64,000 nucleotides of DNA from the NCBI RefSeq assembly GCF_900114745.1, contig NZ_FOUB01000005.1, forward strand, positions 62,001 to 126,000. The letters are read 5' to 3'. Below the pieces are notes generated by a model. That model did not search any database. It was not told the origin of the DNA and worked only from the letters and a program-made list of their open reading frames with translations. Numbering within the stretch: position 1 is the stretch's first letter; every line of letters begins with the position of its first letter. This document shows, in pieces, positions 56,585 through 64,000 of this stretch. Made by a program: the position numbers and the translations under genes. Origin of the DNA: Nitrosomonas communis. Its GTDB lineage: Bacteria; Pseudomonadota; Gammaproteobacteria; Burkholderiales; Nitrosomonadaceae.

Positions 56585-58276
56585 TCAGCTTACACCGGTT
56601 GAACGGGTTAGCCATTCACGGCCTTTCAACATGCCGTTCCAGTACAGCCAAGGGAACACTTTGGCTTTGAGAAACCAGGCGAATCGCCTTGGGACGGTCG
56701 GATCGAGCGGAAAAGTGGGTAGCAATTTTCCGCCAAAACCAAATTCGGCCAGAATCACCTTGCCTTTCTCCACGGTTAGTGGGCAGGCACCGTAGCCGTC
56801 GTAAACATCCGGAAGCTCTTTGCCTTCTCTGGCTGCGAGCAGATTATCAGCTACGACCACGATTTGTTTTCTGGCAGCGGCTGCCGTTTTGGCATTAGGC
56901 GAGGAGCAGGCATCCCCCAGCGAGAAAATATTGGAGTAACGCACATGCTGCAAAGTTTTAGGATTGACCTCACAGAAGCCTGCCGCATCTGCCAAAGGAC
57001 TGTTGCTCAGAAAATCCGGCGCGACCTGGGGTGGCGTGACATGCAGCATATCAAATGATTTATCTACGCGTGAGATTTTGCCTTCACTGTCTTTGATTTC
57101 GAAGGTGGCAATTCTGTGGTCACCATCAACTTTTACCAAGTTAGAGTTGAAGACCAGTTTGGCGTGATAGCGCTGCACATATTTCATCAGTGACGGCACA
57201 AAATCAGCTACCCCAAACAGTACTGCGCTAGCGTTATTAAACTCGACCTCGATGCTATCTAGCACACCTTGATGTAGCCAGTGATCACATGATAGGTACA
57301 TGGCTTTCTGTGGTGCCCCAGCACATTTGATCGGCATCGGTGGTTGGGTAAACAGCGCCTTGCCCTTTTTGAGATTTTGCGTCAGCGACCAGGTATAAGG
57401 TGCCAATTCGAATTGATAGTTGGAGGTAACGCCATTTTTGCCAAGCGTTTGCTGGATACCTTCAATTTTTTCCCATGCCAGACGTATGCCTGGGCATACA
57501 ATCAATTGTTGATAACCGATCCAGCGGTCATCAACCAAATGAACCAGATTCTGGTCTGGATCGAAACCGCTCGCTGCCACCTGAATCCATTCTGCTTTCG
57601 GTGGAATGACATCAGCCATGTTCCGCACTGTTTCCGCGATTTCAAAAGCCCCTCCGCCGACCAGGGTCCAGGCGGGCTGATAATAATGCTTATCACTGGG
57701 TTCAATAATAGCGATGCGTAAGGATGGTTGACGATGTAACAGACTGGCCGTGATACCAATTCCCGCAGCTCCTCCTCCTACCACCACGATATCAAAAGCA
57801 TTGCCCCAATTGCACGCAGGTATCACCGGAAGCAGCTTTTCCTCAGCAGGGGGTGGCAGCGGAGTGGTAGCAGGGGCTTCGCCTGTCCAGCTGCAGGCAG
57901 CAGTGACAGTTTCTGTTTCACCTTTTGGTTTTTCCTGTTTTTGTCTGCTCATTTCATACAGCGCTTTTGGTCGGCTGCCGCTTTTGCAGAAAGCAAGCAC
58001 AGGTTTTTGTAATTCAATCAGTAGTTTGCGGAATGCTTCGCTTTTTTCGATCGAGACTGCCCCGATCTCGACCGGCAAATAAACAAATTGAAGACCAAGC
58101 GAGCGCGCTGCCTGTTCTAGTTGTGTGCTGGTTGGTTGCGTCTCTCCGCCTTCATAATCGGGACGGTTGCAGATAACCGATTTATAACCTGCTGCAGCGA
58201 TTTCTGACAAATCATCCAGACTGATCTGACCAGTAACAGACAGCTTTTCATCCAGTTTGGTCGTGATTATACCCAT
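56585..58276 (-). CDS. DUF442 phosphatase-like domain fused to sulfide:quinone oxidoreductase
   Basis: A 563-residue fusion. Residues 1-110 are a DUF442 (TIGR01244, Blh-type) domain with VLAFCKSGSRPKA; Cys97 starts a CX4R loop like the PTP/rhodanese cradle. A Pro-rich linker follows to about 155. The rest is a type II SQR: FAD motif VVVGGGAAGIGI, PIKCAGAPQKAMYLSCDHWL and SLGDACSSPNAKTAAAARKQ with the two catalytic cysteines. It oxidises sulfide to sulfane sulfur and passes electrons to quinone at the membrane. The DUF442 part may transfer the sulfane sulfur. The start overlaps the ArsR gene by 29 bases. Confidence 0.92.
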   Translation of the reverse strand: MGIITTKLDEKLSVTGQISLDDLSEIAAAGYKSVICNRPDYEGGETQPTSTQLEQAARSLGLQFVYLPVEIGAVSIEKSEAFRKLLIELQKPVLAFCKSGSRPKALYEMSRQKQEKPKGETETVTAACSWTGEAPATTPLPPPAEEKLLPVIPACNWGNAFDIVVVGGGAAGIGITASLLHRQPSLRIAIIEPSDKHYYQPAWTLVGGGAFEIAETVRNMADVIPPKAEWIQVAASGFDPDQNLVHLVDDRWIGYQQLIVCPGIRLAWEKIEGIQQTLGKNGVTSNYQFELAPYTWSLTQNLKKGKALFTQPPMPIKCAGAPQKAMYLSCDHWLHQGVLDSIEVEFNNASAVLFGVADFVPSLMKYVQRYHAKLVFNSNLVKVDGDHRIATFEIKDSEGKISRVDKSFDMLHVTPPQVAPDFLSNSPLADAAGFCEVNPKTLQHVRYSNIFSLGDACSSPNAKTAAAARKQIVVVADNLLAAREGKELPDVYDGYGACPLTVEKGKVILAEFGFGGKLLPTFPLDPTVPRRFAWFLKAKVFPWLYWNGMLKGREWLTRSTGVS

Positions 58277-58694
58277 TTTTTTCTCCTCCAGAAGGGATTG
58301 GTCTTTTTAGCTTAAGATGACTACTTTTTTGCTGAGGGTGAGGATTGTTATCGGTGCAATAAAGGTGATACAGCGTTTGCATAATTTCGAATGCTGCCTG
58401 ACTGGCGAGGTGGTAATAGATATATTTGCCCTTGCGCTCAGTATTTACGAGCTTTTCTTCCCGCAGAACGGTAAGTTGCTGTGAAAGGGTCGGTTGCCGG
58501 ATTCCGAGCGACTGCTCTAGTTCACCCACATTTTTTTCACCTTGTGCGAGCTGGCAAAGAATGAGTAAACGATCTTCATTAGCCAGCGCTCTCAGCAAGG
58601 CGCACGCCTGTGCAGCAGATGCCCGATTTGACACCATGTCAGTCAAATCAGCAGGATTAGCTATTTCTTTTTTGGTTAATTGATTGCTCAGCAT
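58248..58694 (-). CDS. ArsR-family repressor, BigR/SqrR-like persulfide sensor
   Basis: A 148-residue winged-helix regulator (RLLILCQLAQGEKNVGELEQSLGIRQPTLSQQLTVLREEKLV). Cys47 and Cys113 (LCQL and LYCTD) are 66 residues apart, as are the redox cysteines of BigR (42/108) and SqrR (41/107), which form a tetrasulfide when persulfide accumulates. This supports persulfide-controlled repression of the operon. Third gene of the operon, between the transporter halves and the SQR fusion, which it overlaps by 29 bases. Confidence 0.9.
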   Translation of the reverse strand: MLSNQLTKKEIANPADLTDMVSNRASAAQACALLRALANEDRLLILCQLAQGEKNVGELEQSLGIRQPTLSQQLTVLREEKLVNTERKGKYIYYHLASQAAFEIMQTLYHLYCTDNNPHPQQKSSHLKLKRPIPSGGEKNGYNHDQTG

Positions 58695-58761
58695 AAAAAG
58701 TGTTCAAATTTTCTTGTTTAAAAGGGATTGCAAAAATGTTTTGTGTGGGGTGTGCGTCAGC

Positions 58762-59205
58762 TTATCCATCTTGTTGCTTGGCCTGGCCGGCACGGTATCG
58801 TTCCAGTAGCTCAAAAATAGCCATACCAATCAGCATGGCTGCGACAAATACTATCCCGTGCAGACTGCCTGTTCCAACCAGCACCAGACCAGGCCCTGGG
58901 CAGATGCCTGACATACCCCAGCCGACACCAAATGCCAGACTACCTAATACCAGCCGCTTATCAATCACGCGGGAAGTAGGTAGAGAAATGGATGAGCCCA
59001 GGAAGGTTTTGCCGCGGCGACGTGCTAAGGCAAAAGCCACCATACCAACGCTGATCGCACCCAGCATGACAAATGCCAGTGAGGGGTCCCAGAAGCCGGT
59101 CATATCAAGAAATGACAGGACTTTGGCCGGATTTGCCATCTGCGATAAAATCAACCCGATGCCAAAGATCAAGCCAGAGAGTAATGCGATGAATATCGTG
59201 CTCAT
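58762..59205 (-). CDS. YeeE/YedE-related transporter half (DUF6691, PmpB-like)
   Basis: A 147-residue membrane protein with about four helices. WGMSGICPGPGLV holds the conserved cysteine. It belongs to the DUF6691 family that pairs with a YeeE-type half protein, as in Xylella/Agrobacterium BigR operons (PmpB/PmpA). Thought to move thiosulfate or other sulfur compounds. It lies 25 bases after the other half. Confidence 0.88.
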   Translation of the reverse strand: MSTIFIALLSGLIFGIGLILSQMANPAKVLSFLDMTGFWDPSLAFVMLGAISVGMVAFALARRRGKTFLGSSISLPTSRVIDKRLVLGSLAFGVGWGMSGICPGPGLVLVGTGSLHGIVFVAAMLIGMAIFELLERYRAGQAKQQDG

Positions 59206-59230
59206 AGGTAGCTCCTTTTCAATAGCGAAA

Positions 59231-59662
59231 TCAGCTCAGAAGATGTCTGATGAGATAAACCGTGGCCACGCCTGTGATGATGAATATGAGTGTAGCAACG
59301 ATCGAACGGGGCGACAGGCGTGATAACCCACATACGCCATGACCGCTGGTACAGCCTGAGCCATAACGCGTACCCAGACCTACGATCAATCCTGCCAGAG
59401 CCATTATTAGGTAGCTGGTATCTATTTGAATGGGGGGTAATTCATTAAACAGTTGCCAGATGAAAGGCGCCAGGATGAGTCCTGAAACGAAAGCAAGTCG
59501 CCAGCCGATATCACCCTCCTGCAGCCTGAATAAACCGCCGACTATACCGGAAATGCCGGCAATTCGACCAGCAAGCAATAATAGGATCGCAGTCGCGATA
59601 CCAATTACCATACCGCCAGCCAGCGCAGATCCGGGTGTGAAGTGTGTCCAATCAATGGTCAT
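59231..59662 (-). CDS. YeeE/YedE transporter half (PmpA-like)
   Basis: A 143-residue membrane protein. GSGCTSGHGVCGLSRLS is the sulfur-transport cysteine motif of YeeE. First gene of the five-gene minus-strand operon, divergent from the persulfide dioxygenase with about 110 bases between start codons. Confidence 0.9.
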   Translation of the reverse strand: MTIDWTHFTPGSALAGGMVIGIATAILLLLAGRIAGISGIVGGLFRLQEGDIGWRLAFVSGLILAPFIWQLFNELPPIQIDTSYLIMALAGLIVGLGTRYGSGCTSGHGVCGLSRLSPRSIVATLIFIITGVATVYLIRHLLS

Positions 59663-59693
59663 GAGAGTTCTCCATGATTTATCTTTATATATA

Positions 59694-59710
59694 ATAATAA
59701 TTGATATTAT
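59694..59710. promoter_or_regulatory. Candidate BigR-like operator in the divergent promoter region
   Basis: ATAATA and TATTAT flank the 5-base ATTGA, giving a 6-bp dyad in a very AT-rich stretch between the divergent transporter operon and the dioxygenase gene. BigR/SqrR-type operators are AT-rich inverted repeats, and one site here could control both directions. A second palindrome, AATATATT, lies at 59719-59726. The assignment is inference from position and base composition. Confidence 0.4.
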
Positions 59711-59774
59711 GTTAATGAATATATTATAGTCAATTTATATGAATCTATTTGGGCTGAGGAAAGAGGAGAAAACC

Positions 59775-60635
59775 ATGCAACCAAACATCCAAGCATTTTT
59801 TGATCCGGCTACTTGGACGGTGACCTACGTGGTGTTTGATGAGCGAGGTGGAAGTTGTGCCATTATTGACCCTGTGCTCGATTACGATCCAAAAGCGGGT
59901 AGAACGAATACAGCTTCTGCCGATAAATTGATTGCATTCATCCATGAGCAGCTTTTGACTGTGGGTTGGATTCTCGAAACGCATGCGCATGCCGATCATC
60001 TTTCATCTGAGCATTACCTGAAAGGCAAGCTCGGAGGAAAAACGGCGATAGGCGATCACATCCCAGCGGTGCAGCAAACTTTCAAGAAGCTGTTCAATAT
60101 GGAAGCCCAATTTATCCCGGATGGGTCGCAATTCGATCATTTGCTGGCGGATGACGAATCATTCAGTGTGGGAAAGTTGACTGGTAAAGCTATTTCAGTT
60201 TCGGGGCATACGCCAGCCGACATGGCTTATCAGTTTGAAGATGCCATTTTTATCGGTGATAATTTATTTATGCCTGATATAGGCACTGCTCGTGCTGATT
60301 TTCCCGGAGGAGATGCACGTCAGCTTTATCGTTCCATCCGTAAATTACTGGATTTCCCCTCAGAAACTAGACTATTCATGTGCCATGATTATCCGCCCAA
60401 AGGTCGTGCTGCTCAGTGGCAAAGCACAGTAGCGGAAGAACGTGCTCATAATATTCATGTCCATGATGGTATCAGCGAAGAAGAATTTGTTGCTATGCGC
60501 ACTGCGCGTGATGCGACCCTGGAAATGCCGGTGCTGATGCTGCCTTCCGTACAGTTCAATGTGCGCGCAGGTCAAATGCCCCCTGCAGAAGATAACGGGC
60601 TTTCTTATTTTAAAATACCGATTAATGTAATTTGA
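59775..60635 (+). CDS. Persulfide dioxygenase (Blh/ETHE1-like MBL-fold protein)
   Basis: ATG 59775 is chosen for the AAGAGGAG ribosome-binding site just upstream; the frame extends back to 59739. This gives 286 residues. THAHADHLSSEHYLKGKLGG holds the HxHxDH metal motif, SVSGHTPADMAYQ the next His, GDNLFMPDIGTARADFPGG the bridging Asp and FMCHDYPP the last His, as in ETHE1-type mononuclear iron enzymes. It oxidises persulfide to sulfite, the next step after SQR. Divergent from the BigR/SQR operon. Confidence 0.93.
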   Translation: MQPNIQAFFDPATWTVTYVVFDERGGSCAIIDPVLDYDPKAGRTNTASADKLIAFIHEQLLTVGWILETHAHADHLSSEHYLKGKLGGKTAIGDHIPAVQQTFKKLFNMEAQFIPDGSQFDHLLADDESFSVGKLTGKAISVSGHTPADMAYQFEDAIFIGDNLFMPDIGTARADFPGGDARQLYRSIRKLLDFPSETRLFMCHDYPPKGRAAQWQSTVAEERAHNIHVHDGISEEEFVAMRTARDATLEMPVLMLPSVQFNVRAGQMPPAEDNGLSYFKIPINVI

Positions 60636-60671
60636 GCATTTTTAATATGAATGAAGGTGGAGGGATAAATA

Positions 60672-62321
60672 ATGGCAAACTTTGATAGCAAAAGACGACA
60701 ATTTCTGCAGTTTGCTGCCTTTGGCACGGTGGTGGCAGCGTGGCCGGGTTTTATTCTGGCGGAAGCAGCAAAAATGAATAATGCGCCCAACAACGCTTTC
60801 AAGCCTGATGTGGAAATCGAGCTTACTGCGCGGCCCGACACTGTTTCCCTCAAACCAGGTGCGGCCACCAACGTACTCAAGTACCATGCCAAATTACTTA
60901 AAGGTCCCACCACCACGTTAACCTACATGCCAAGCTATCTCGGCCCCACGCTGAATTTTGTGCGTGGCCAGAAAGTTCGTATTATTGCCTATAACGATTT
61001 GCCTGAACAGACCGTTGCGCATTGGCACGGCTTGCACGTGCCGCAGAAGATGGATGGACACCCTATGTACGCCATCAATCCGGGTGAGCGCTATATTTAT
61101 GAATTTGAAATCAAGAATCCTGCTGGCACTAACTGGTATCACGCACATACCCATGAAAAGACTGCCACCCAGGTTTATCAGGGACTGGCAGGATTGATCA
61201 CCATAAGCGATGAGCAGGAACAAAAACTGGCGCTACCTAGCGATGAATACGATCTTCCGATCGTGATTCAGGATCGGCGCTTCACTGCGGATAATCAGCT
61301 GCAATATCTCCAGCATGGCCGGCGTGAGCGCATATTGGGTTTTCTGGGTGATACTATTTTGATCAATGGCCAGATCAATCGTACCATTCCGGTTAAAACC
61401 CGTGCGTATCGCCTGCGCTTGCTGAATGGTTCGAATTCGAGGATTTACAAACTCGGCTGGGAAGATGGGACGCCCTTGACCGCAATCGGCACCGATGGCG
61501 CTTTGCTGGAAAAGCCTGAAACTTTTCCTTACATCATGCTGGCGCCGGCTGAACGGGTTGAATTATGGGTTGACTTCAGTGGACGTGAGGTTGGCTCCGA
61601 TCTCATCTTGCAAAGTCTCGAATATCACGGCGTCATGCCGCATATGGGTGGCGGAATGCGAGGCGGGATGGGTATGATGAGAGGTGGGCTCGCGCAAGGA
61701 AGTAAATTTCCGTTGGTAAAATTCCATATTGCTGAGAAAACCAGCGAATCACCTCAATTACCGGCTCAGTTGGTCAAATTCCAGCGTTTGACTGACCGTG
61801 ATGTTGCCAATCCCGACAAACCCATCCAGATTGGCTTGAGCATGATCCATATGTCGCCCAAACTTAACCATCGATCGTTTGAAATGCTGGCTGTGGCTGA
61901 ATGGGAAAAAGTTCCAGTCAATACCATCCAGAAAATCAGGATTTACCAGGAAGAGCATGGCATGCACGGAGGAGGTAGAAGGGGAATGGGTAGAATGGAG
62001 GATGATGCGGATGGTATGGAGGGGAGAGGGGGAAGGAGAGGTGGCAGAGGCGGGATGATGGAGATGGCGCACCCGATCCATCTGCACGAGCAGCAGTTCC
62101 AGATACTTTCCCGTTCAATCAAGGATTCGCATGGTAGCGGCTATGCTACTGTCAAGGATGGTTTCATTAATAACGGCTGGAAAGATACCGTGCTGGTCAT
62201 GCCTGGGGAAGAAGTCATGATTATCAAGCCATTTCAAGATTACACCGGTCTTTATCTTTATCACTGCCATAACCTGGAGCATGAAGATATGGGGATGATG
62301 CGGAATTTTTTGGTGAGCTGA
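60672..62321 (+). CDS. Tat-exported multicopper oxidase with Met/Gly/Arg-rich insertions
   Basis: A 549-residue enzyme. The N-terminal SKRRQFLQFAAFG is a twin-arginine signal. Copper motifs are HWHGLH (about 117), WYHAHTHE (about 154), HPIHLHEQQF (about 466) and YHCHNLEHEDMGMM (about 529), giving type 1, 2 and 3 sites. Two low-complexity insertions lie at about 323-345 (MGGGMRGGMGMMRGG) and 426-464 (GMHGGGRRGMGRMEDD, then GGRRGGRGGMMEM), the latter just before the HPIHLH motif. Met-rich insertions in CueO-type oxidases bind Cu(I), so a cuprous oxidase role is likely. A GGTGGAGGG ribosome-binding site precedes the ATG. Confidence 0.92.
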   Translation: MANFDSKRRQFLQFAAFGTVVAAWPGFILAEAAKMNNAPNNAFKPDVEIELTARPDTVSLKPGAATNVLKYHAKLLKGPTTTLTYMPSYLGPTLNFVRGQKVRIIAYNDLPEQTVAHWHGLHVPQKMDGHPMYAINPGERYIYEFEIKNPAGTNWYHAHTHEKTATQVYQGLAGLITISDEQEQKLALPSDEYDLPIVIQDRRFTADNQLQYLQHGRRERILGFLGDTILINGQINRTIPVKTRAYRLRLLNGSNSRIYKLGWEDGTPLTAIGTDGALLEKPETFPYIMLAPAERVELWVDFSGREVGSDLILQSLEYHGVMPHMGGGMRGGMGMMRGGLAQGSKFPLVKFHIAEKTSESPQLPAQLVKFQRLTDRDVANPDKPIQIGLSMIHMSPKLNHRSFEMLAVAEWEKVPVNTIQKIRIYQEEHGMHGGGRRGMGRMEDDADGMEGRGGRRGGRGGMMEMAHPIHLHEQQFQILSRSIKDSHGSGYATVKDGFINNGWKDTVLVMPGEEVMIIKPFQDYTGLYLYHCHNLEHEDMGMMRNFLVS

Positions 62322-62369
62322 ATAATTTAAGCTAACTGTGAACCAAATAACAGCGAGGTAATAATTCTA

Positions 62370-62464
62370 ATTCTATTCAACAATGACGCGAAGGCGAGCC
62401 GCAGACGGTATCAATAATACGGAAAGGTGAAGCCAACAAGTCAGTCTTGATTTAGAAATGGAAT
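62370..62464 (-). repeat. Copy I of the ~100-bp interspersed element (left end degenerate)
   Basis: TGACGCGAAGGCGAGCCGCA, then AATAATACGGAAAGGTGAAG and the right end TTGATTTAGAAATGGAAT are conserved. The left terminal repeat is shortened (ATTCTATTCAAC). It lies between the multicopper oxidase and the small secreted protein gene. Confidence 0.88.
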
Positions 62465-62544
62465 GAGTTACTCTGATAAAATAGAATGTATTATTCAGCG
62501 CCTATCCGCGAACTGCTTCAGCGCGGCATCAACATCAAGTAGAC

Positions 62545-62931
62545 ATGATAAAAAAAATATTATTGCTGGCCCTTCTTGTATCTCTCATAACGCCTGCGCA
62601 GGCAGAATGGGTAAGAATGGATAAGGGTGCAAAACAAGGGGAGACTCATTATTTTGATCCAGAAAGCGTGCAAAAGAACGGTCATTTCAGAAAAGTCTGG
62701 GTATTATCCAGTTATGATCAGAAGCAGTCAGGCGGATATCAATCAGTCAAAAGCCTCTATGAGCTTGACTGTAAAGAAGGAAAAGCCCGCTCTTATACCA
62801 TGCTGCTTTATTCGGATCCCAAAGCGGAAACCGGTGTAATCGGTGCTCAGCATGATCCATCAAATGACTGGTTTAGTTATCCAACCAATTCTCCTCTTAG
62901 TCACATCGCTAAGACGGTTTGCGAAAAATAA
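62545..62931 (+). CDS. Small secreted protein, surface-adhesin E-like
   Basis: A 128-residue protein with a signal peptide (MIKKILLLALLVSLITPAQA-EW). The mature part has the pattern W..Y..P.S....G...VW.L..Y and KSLYELDCKEGKARS with two Cys (DCKEG and TVCEK), resembling Haemophilus surface-adhesin protein E. The function here is unknown. Confidence 0.72.
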   Translation: MIKKILLLALLVSLITPAQAEWVRMDKGAKQGETHYFDPESVQKNGHFRKVWVLSSYDQKQSGGYQSVKSLYELDCKEGKARSYTMLLYSDPKAETGVIGAQHDPSNDWFSYPTNSPLSHIAKTVCEK

Positions 62932-62996
62932 TTTTGTTTATTCTTTTTTGCCATTCAGAGTCAGCTTCATTACGGAGGAAATCCAGGTCGGGATGG

Positions 62997-64000
62997 CTAT
63001 GAGCGAGAACGCGAATAGGTCAGGAAATTTTTCAAAACACTTAGGAGATAATTGATATCGCCAGTGGTGTGGTTGGCATTAATTTGGAAACGGATTTCTT
63101 CGTCCCCTTTGGGGACGACTGGGTAATTTAAACCGGTTGCTAAAATGCCATTCTGGAAGAGATATTTGATCAGAAGCGCTGTTTGCTGGGTGTCGCGCAT
63201 GACAAGCGGGGTTACCGGGTGTTCGCCAGGGATGGTTTCTAATCCCAGTTCAGTTAAGCCATTTTCAAAGCGCGCCGTCAGCTTGCGCAATCTTGCTAAA
63301 CGTTCCGGCCCTTCCTTGCTTCCCAGTATCTTCAGTGAGGCTGTAGCGGCCAGCGCCTCGGATGGGGTAATCGGATTTGAATACACATAAAAAGGGGAGA
63401 CTTCCCGCAGATAATCAATCACAGGGGTGCTGGCAACCACGTAACCGCCATTGACAGCTAATGCCTTACCCAGCGTGGCAATGAGTATGTCGACTTGGCT
63501 TTGGGTGTATTCTTCGGTTCCACGTCCAGTTTGGCCAAACGCGCCTACACCGTGTGAATCATCAGCAATGGTAATAATGCCGTCGGCAAAGCTCTGTTCA
63601 TATTTCCGGCAGATCGCGACAATTTTATCCAGTGGTGCACAATCACCACGCATACTGAAAATGCCGTCGGTGATGACCAGCACGCGCTTGATCTCAGGCT
63701 CGCCTACAGCATTTTTTCCAGAAGCAGAAGTATAAGTACCGAGAATGCGTTCGAGTTCTGCCATATCGAGATGTTGATAAATCTCTTTTTTGGCTGGATG
63801 GGACAAGCGAATGGCATTGATGATGCTGTTGTGATTCAGTTGATCGCTTACTACCAGCGTATGTTCATCGATTAACGCGGGAAGAACTCCCATCACAGTT
63901 GCATAAGCCGCACTGTAAACCATGGCGGATGCCCGTCCGTGAAATGCCGCCAGGCACTTTTCTAGTTCGATATGCGGTTGGTATGTGCCGGAGATAAAAC
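62997..64000 (-). CDS. 2-amino-3-ketobutyrate CoA ligase-like alpha-oxoamine synthase (5' end outside window)
   Basis: The frame stays open to the window edge, so the N-terminus is missing; about 333 residues are visible. It reads FISGTYQPHIELEKCLAAFHGR at the edge, then ITIADDSHGVGAFGQTGRGTEEY and IATLGKALAVNGGYV with the PLP lysine. These mark the alpha-oxoamine synthase family (KBL, BioF, ALAS). The DSHGVGAFG.TGRGTEEY form is closest to KBL (glycine C-acetyltransferase). BioF cannot be excluded, and no tdh or bio gene is seen here. Confidence 0.88.
   Translation of the reverse strand, partial: FISGTYQPHIELEKCLAAFHGRASAMVYSAAYATVMGVLPALIDEHTLVVSDQLNHNSIINAIRLSHPAKKEIYQHLDMAELERILGTYTSASGKNAVGEPEIKRVLVITDGIFSMRGDCAPLDKIVAICRKYEQSFADGIITIADDSHGVGAFGQTGRGTEEYTQSQVDILIATLGKALAVNGGYVVASTPVIDYLREVSPFYVYSNPITPSEALAATASLKILGSKEGPERLARLRKLTARFENGLTELGLETIPGEHPVTPLVMRDTQQTALLIKYLFQNGILATGLNYPVVPKGDEEIRFQINANHTTGDINYLLSVLKNFLTYSRSRS

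Overview
The window looks like a chromosome segment of a betaproteobacterium. Nitrosomonadaceae (Nitrosomonas-like) is my best guess. It rests on the block pcnB-folK-deoxynucleoside kinase-panB-panC, hslVU, thiC behind a TPP riboswitch, glycogen genes in a lean genome and a long RTX-type surface protein. The genus is inferred, not proven.

Region 1 (1-3.6 kb) is accessory DNA. It holds the 3' end of an ornithine/lysine decarboxylase gene, a HicBA toxin-antitoxin pair (hicA has a GTG start and is only 57 codons), a frameshifted rhs remnant with an intact candidate immunity gene, decayed ends of REP-associated transposase genes on both sides of that remnant, and a VapC/FitA-like pair. Region 2 (3.8-30.4 kb) is housekeeping: hslVU, a thiolase, glgA, rsgA, phhB, an M48 protease, orn, an alpha-glucan phosphorylase, a cation diffusion facilitator, the panC/panB/dnk/folK/pcnB operon, rnpB (RNase P RNA), a pcm-tolC pair, thiC, uppP, a rhodanese, a YugP-type protease, a zinc alcohol dehydrogenase, xerC and DUF484. 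Region 3 (31.2-35.9 kb) holds a cysteine-free 821-residue RTX/S-layer-like protein with its own terminator, a methyltransferase with a regulatory domain, and two tiny overlapping membrane-protein genes.

Region 4 (36.3-55.6 kb) is visibly more AT-rich and is the most unusual part. It is a nonribosomal peptide locus: a sulfotransferase, MbtH, an Sfp-type phosphopantetheinyl transferase, a class III aminotransferase, a D-2-hydroxyacid dehydrogenase, a TPR protein, a secreted esterase-like hydrolase, a 2578-residue synthetase (C-A-PCP-C-A-PCP-E, no thioesterase), and a 760-residue fusion of a PqqD-like domain, an M50-like membrane domain without zinc ligands and a HlyD adaptor. The first adenylation domain has a beta-alanine-like specificity code; the second code I cannot assign. 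I do not recognise the product.

Region 5 (55.7-60.6 kb) is a sulfide/persulfide detoxification module. Five genes on the minus strand (two YeeE-type transporter halves, a BigR/SqrR-like repressor with the expected Cys pair, a DUF442-sulfide:quinone oxidoreductase fusion, TauE) diverge from a persulfide dioxygenase. After it come a Tat-exported multicopper oxidase with Met/Gly/Arg-rich insertions, a small secreted protein and the 3' end of a 2-amino-3-ketobutyrate CoA ligase-like gene.

Across the window, nine copies of one roughly 100-bp element with terminal inverted repeats lie in intergenic gaps (14.6, 15.8, 20.5, 26.8, 35.5, 36.2, 41.4, 44.1 and 62.4 kb). They look like a miniature transposable element family with no transposase gene in view. 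I saw no tRNA, rRNA, CRISPR array or prophage.
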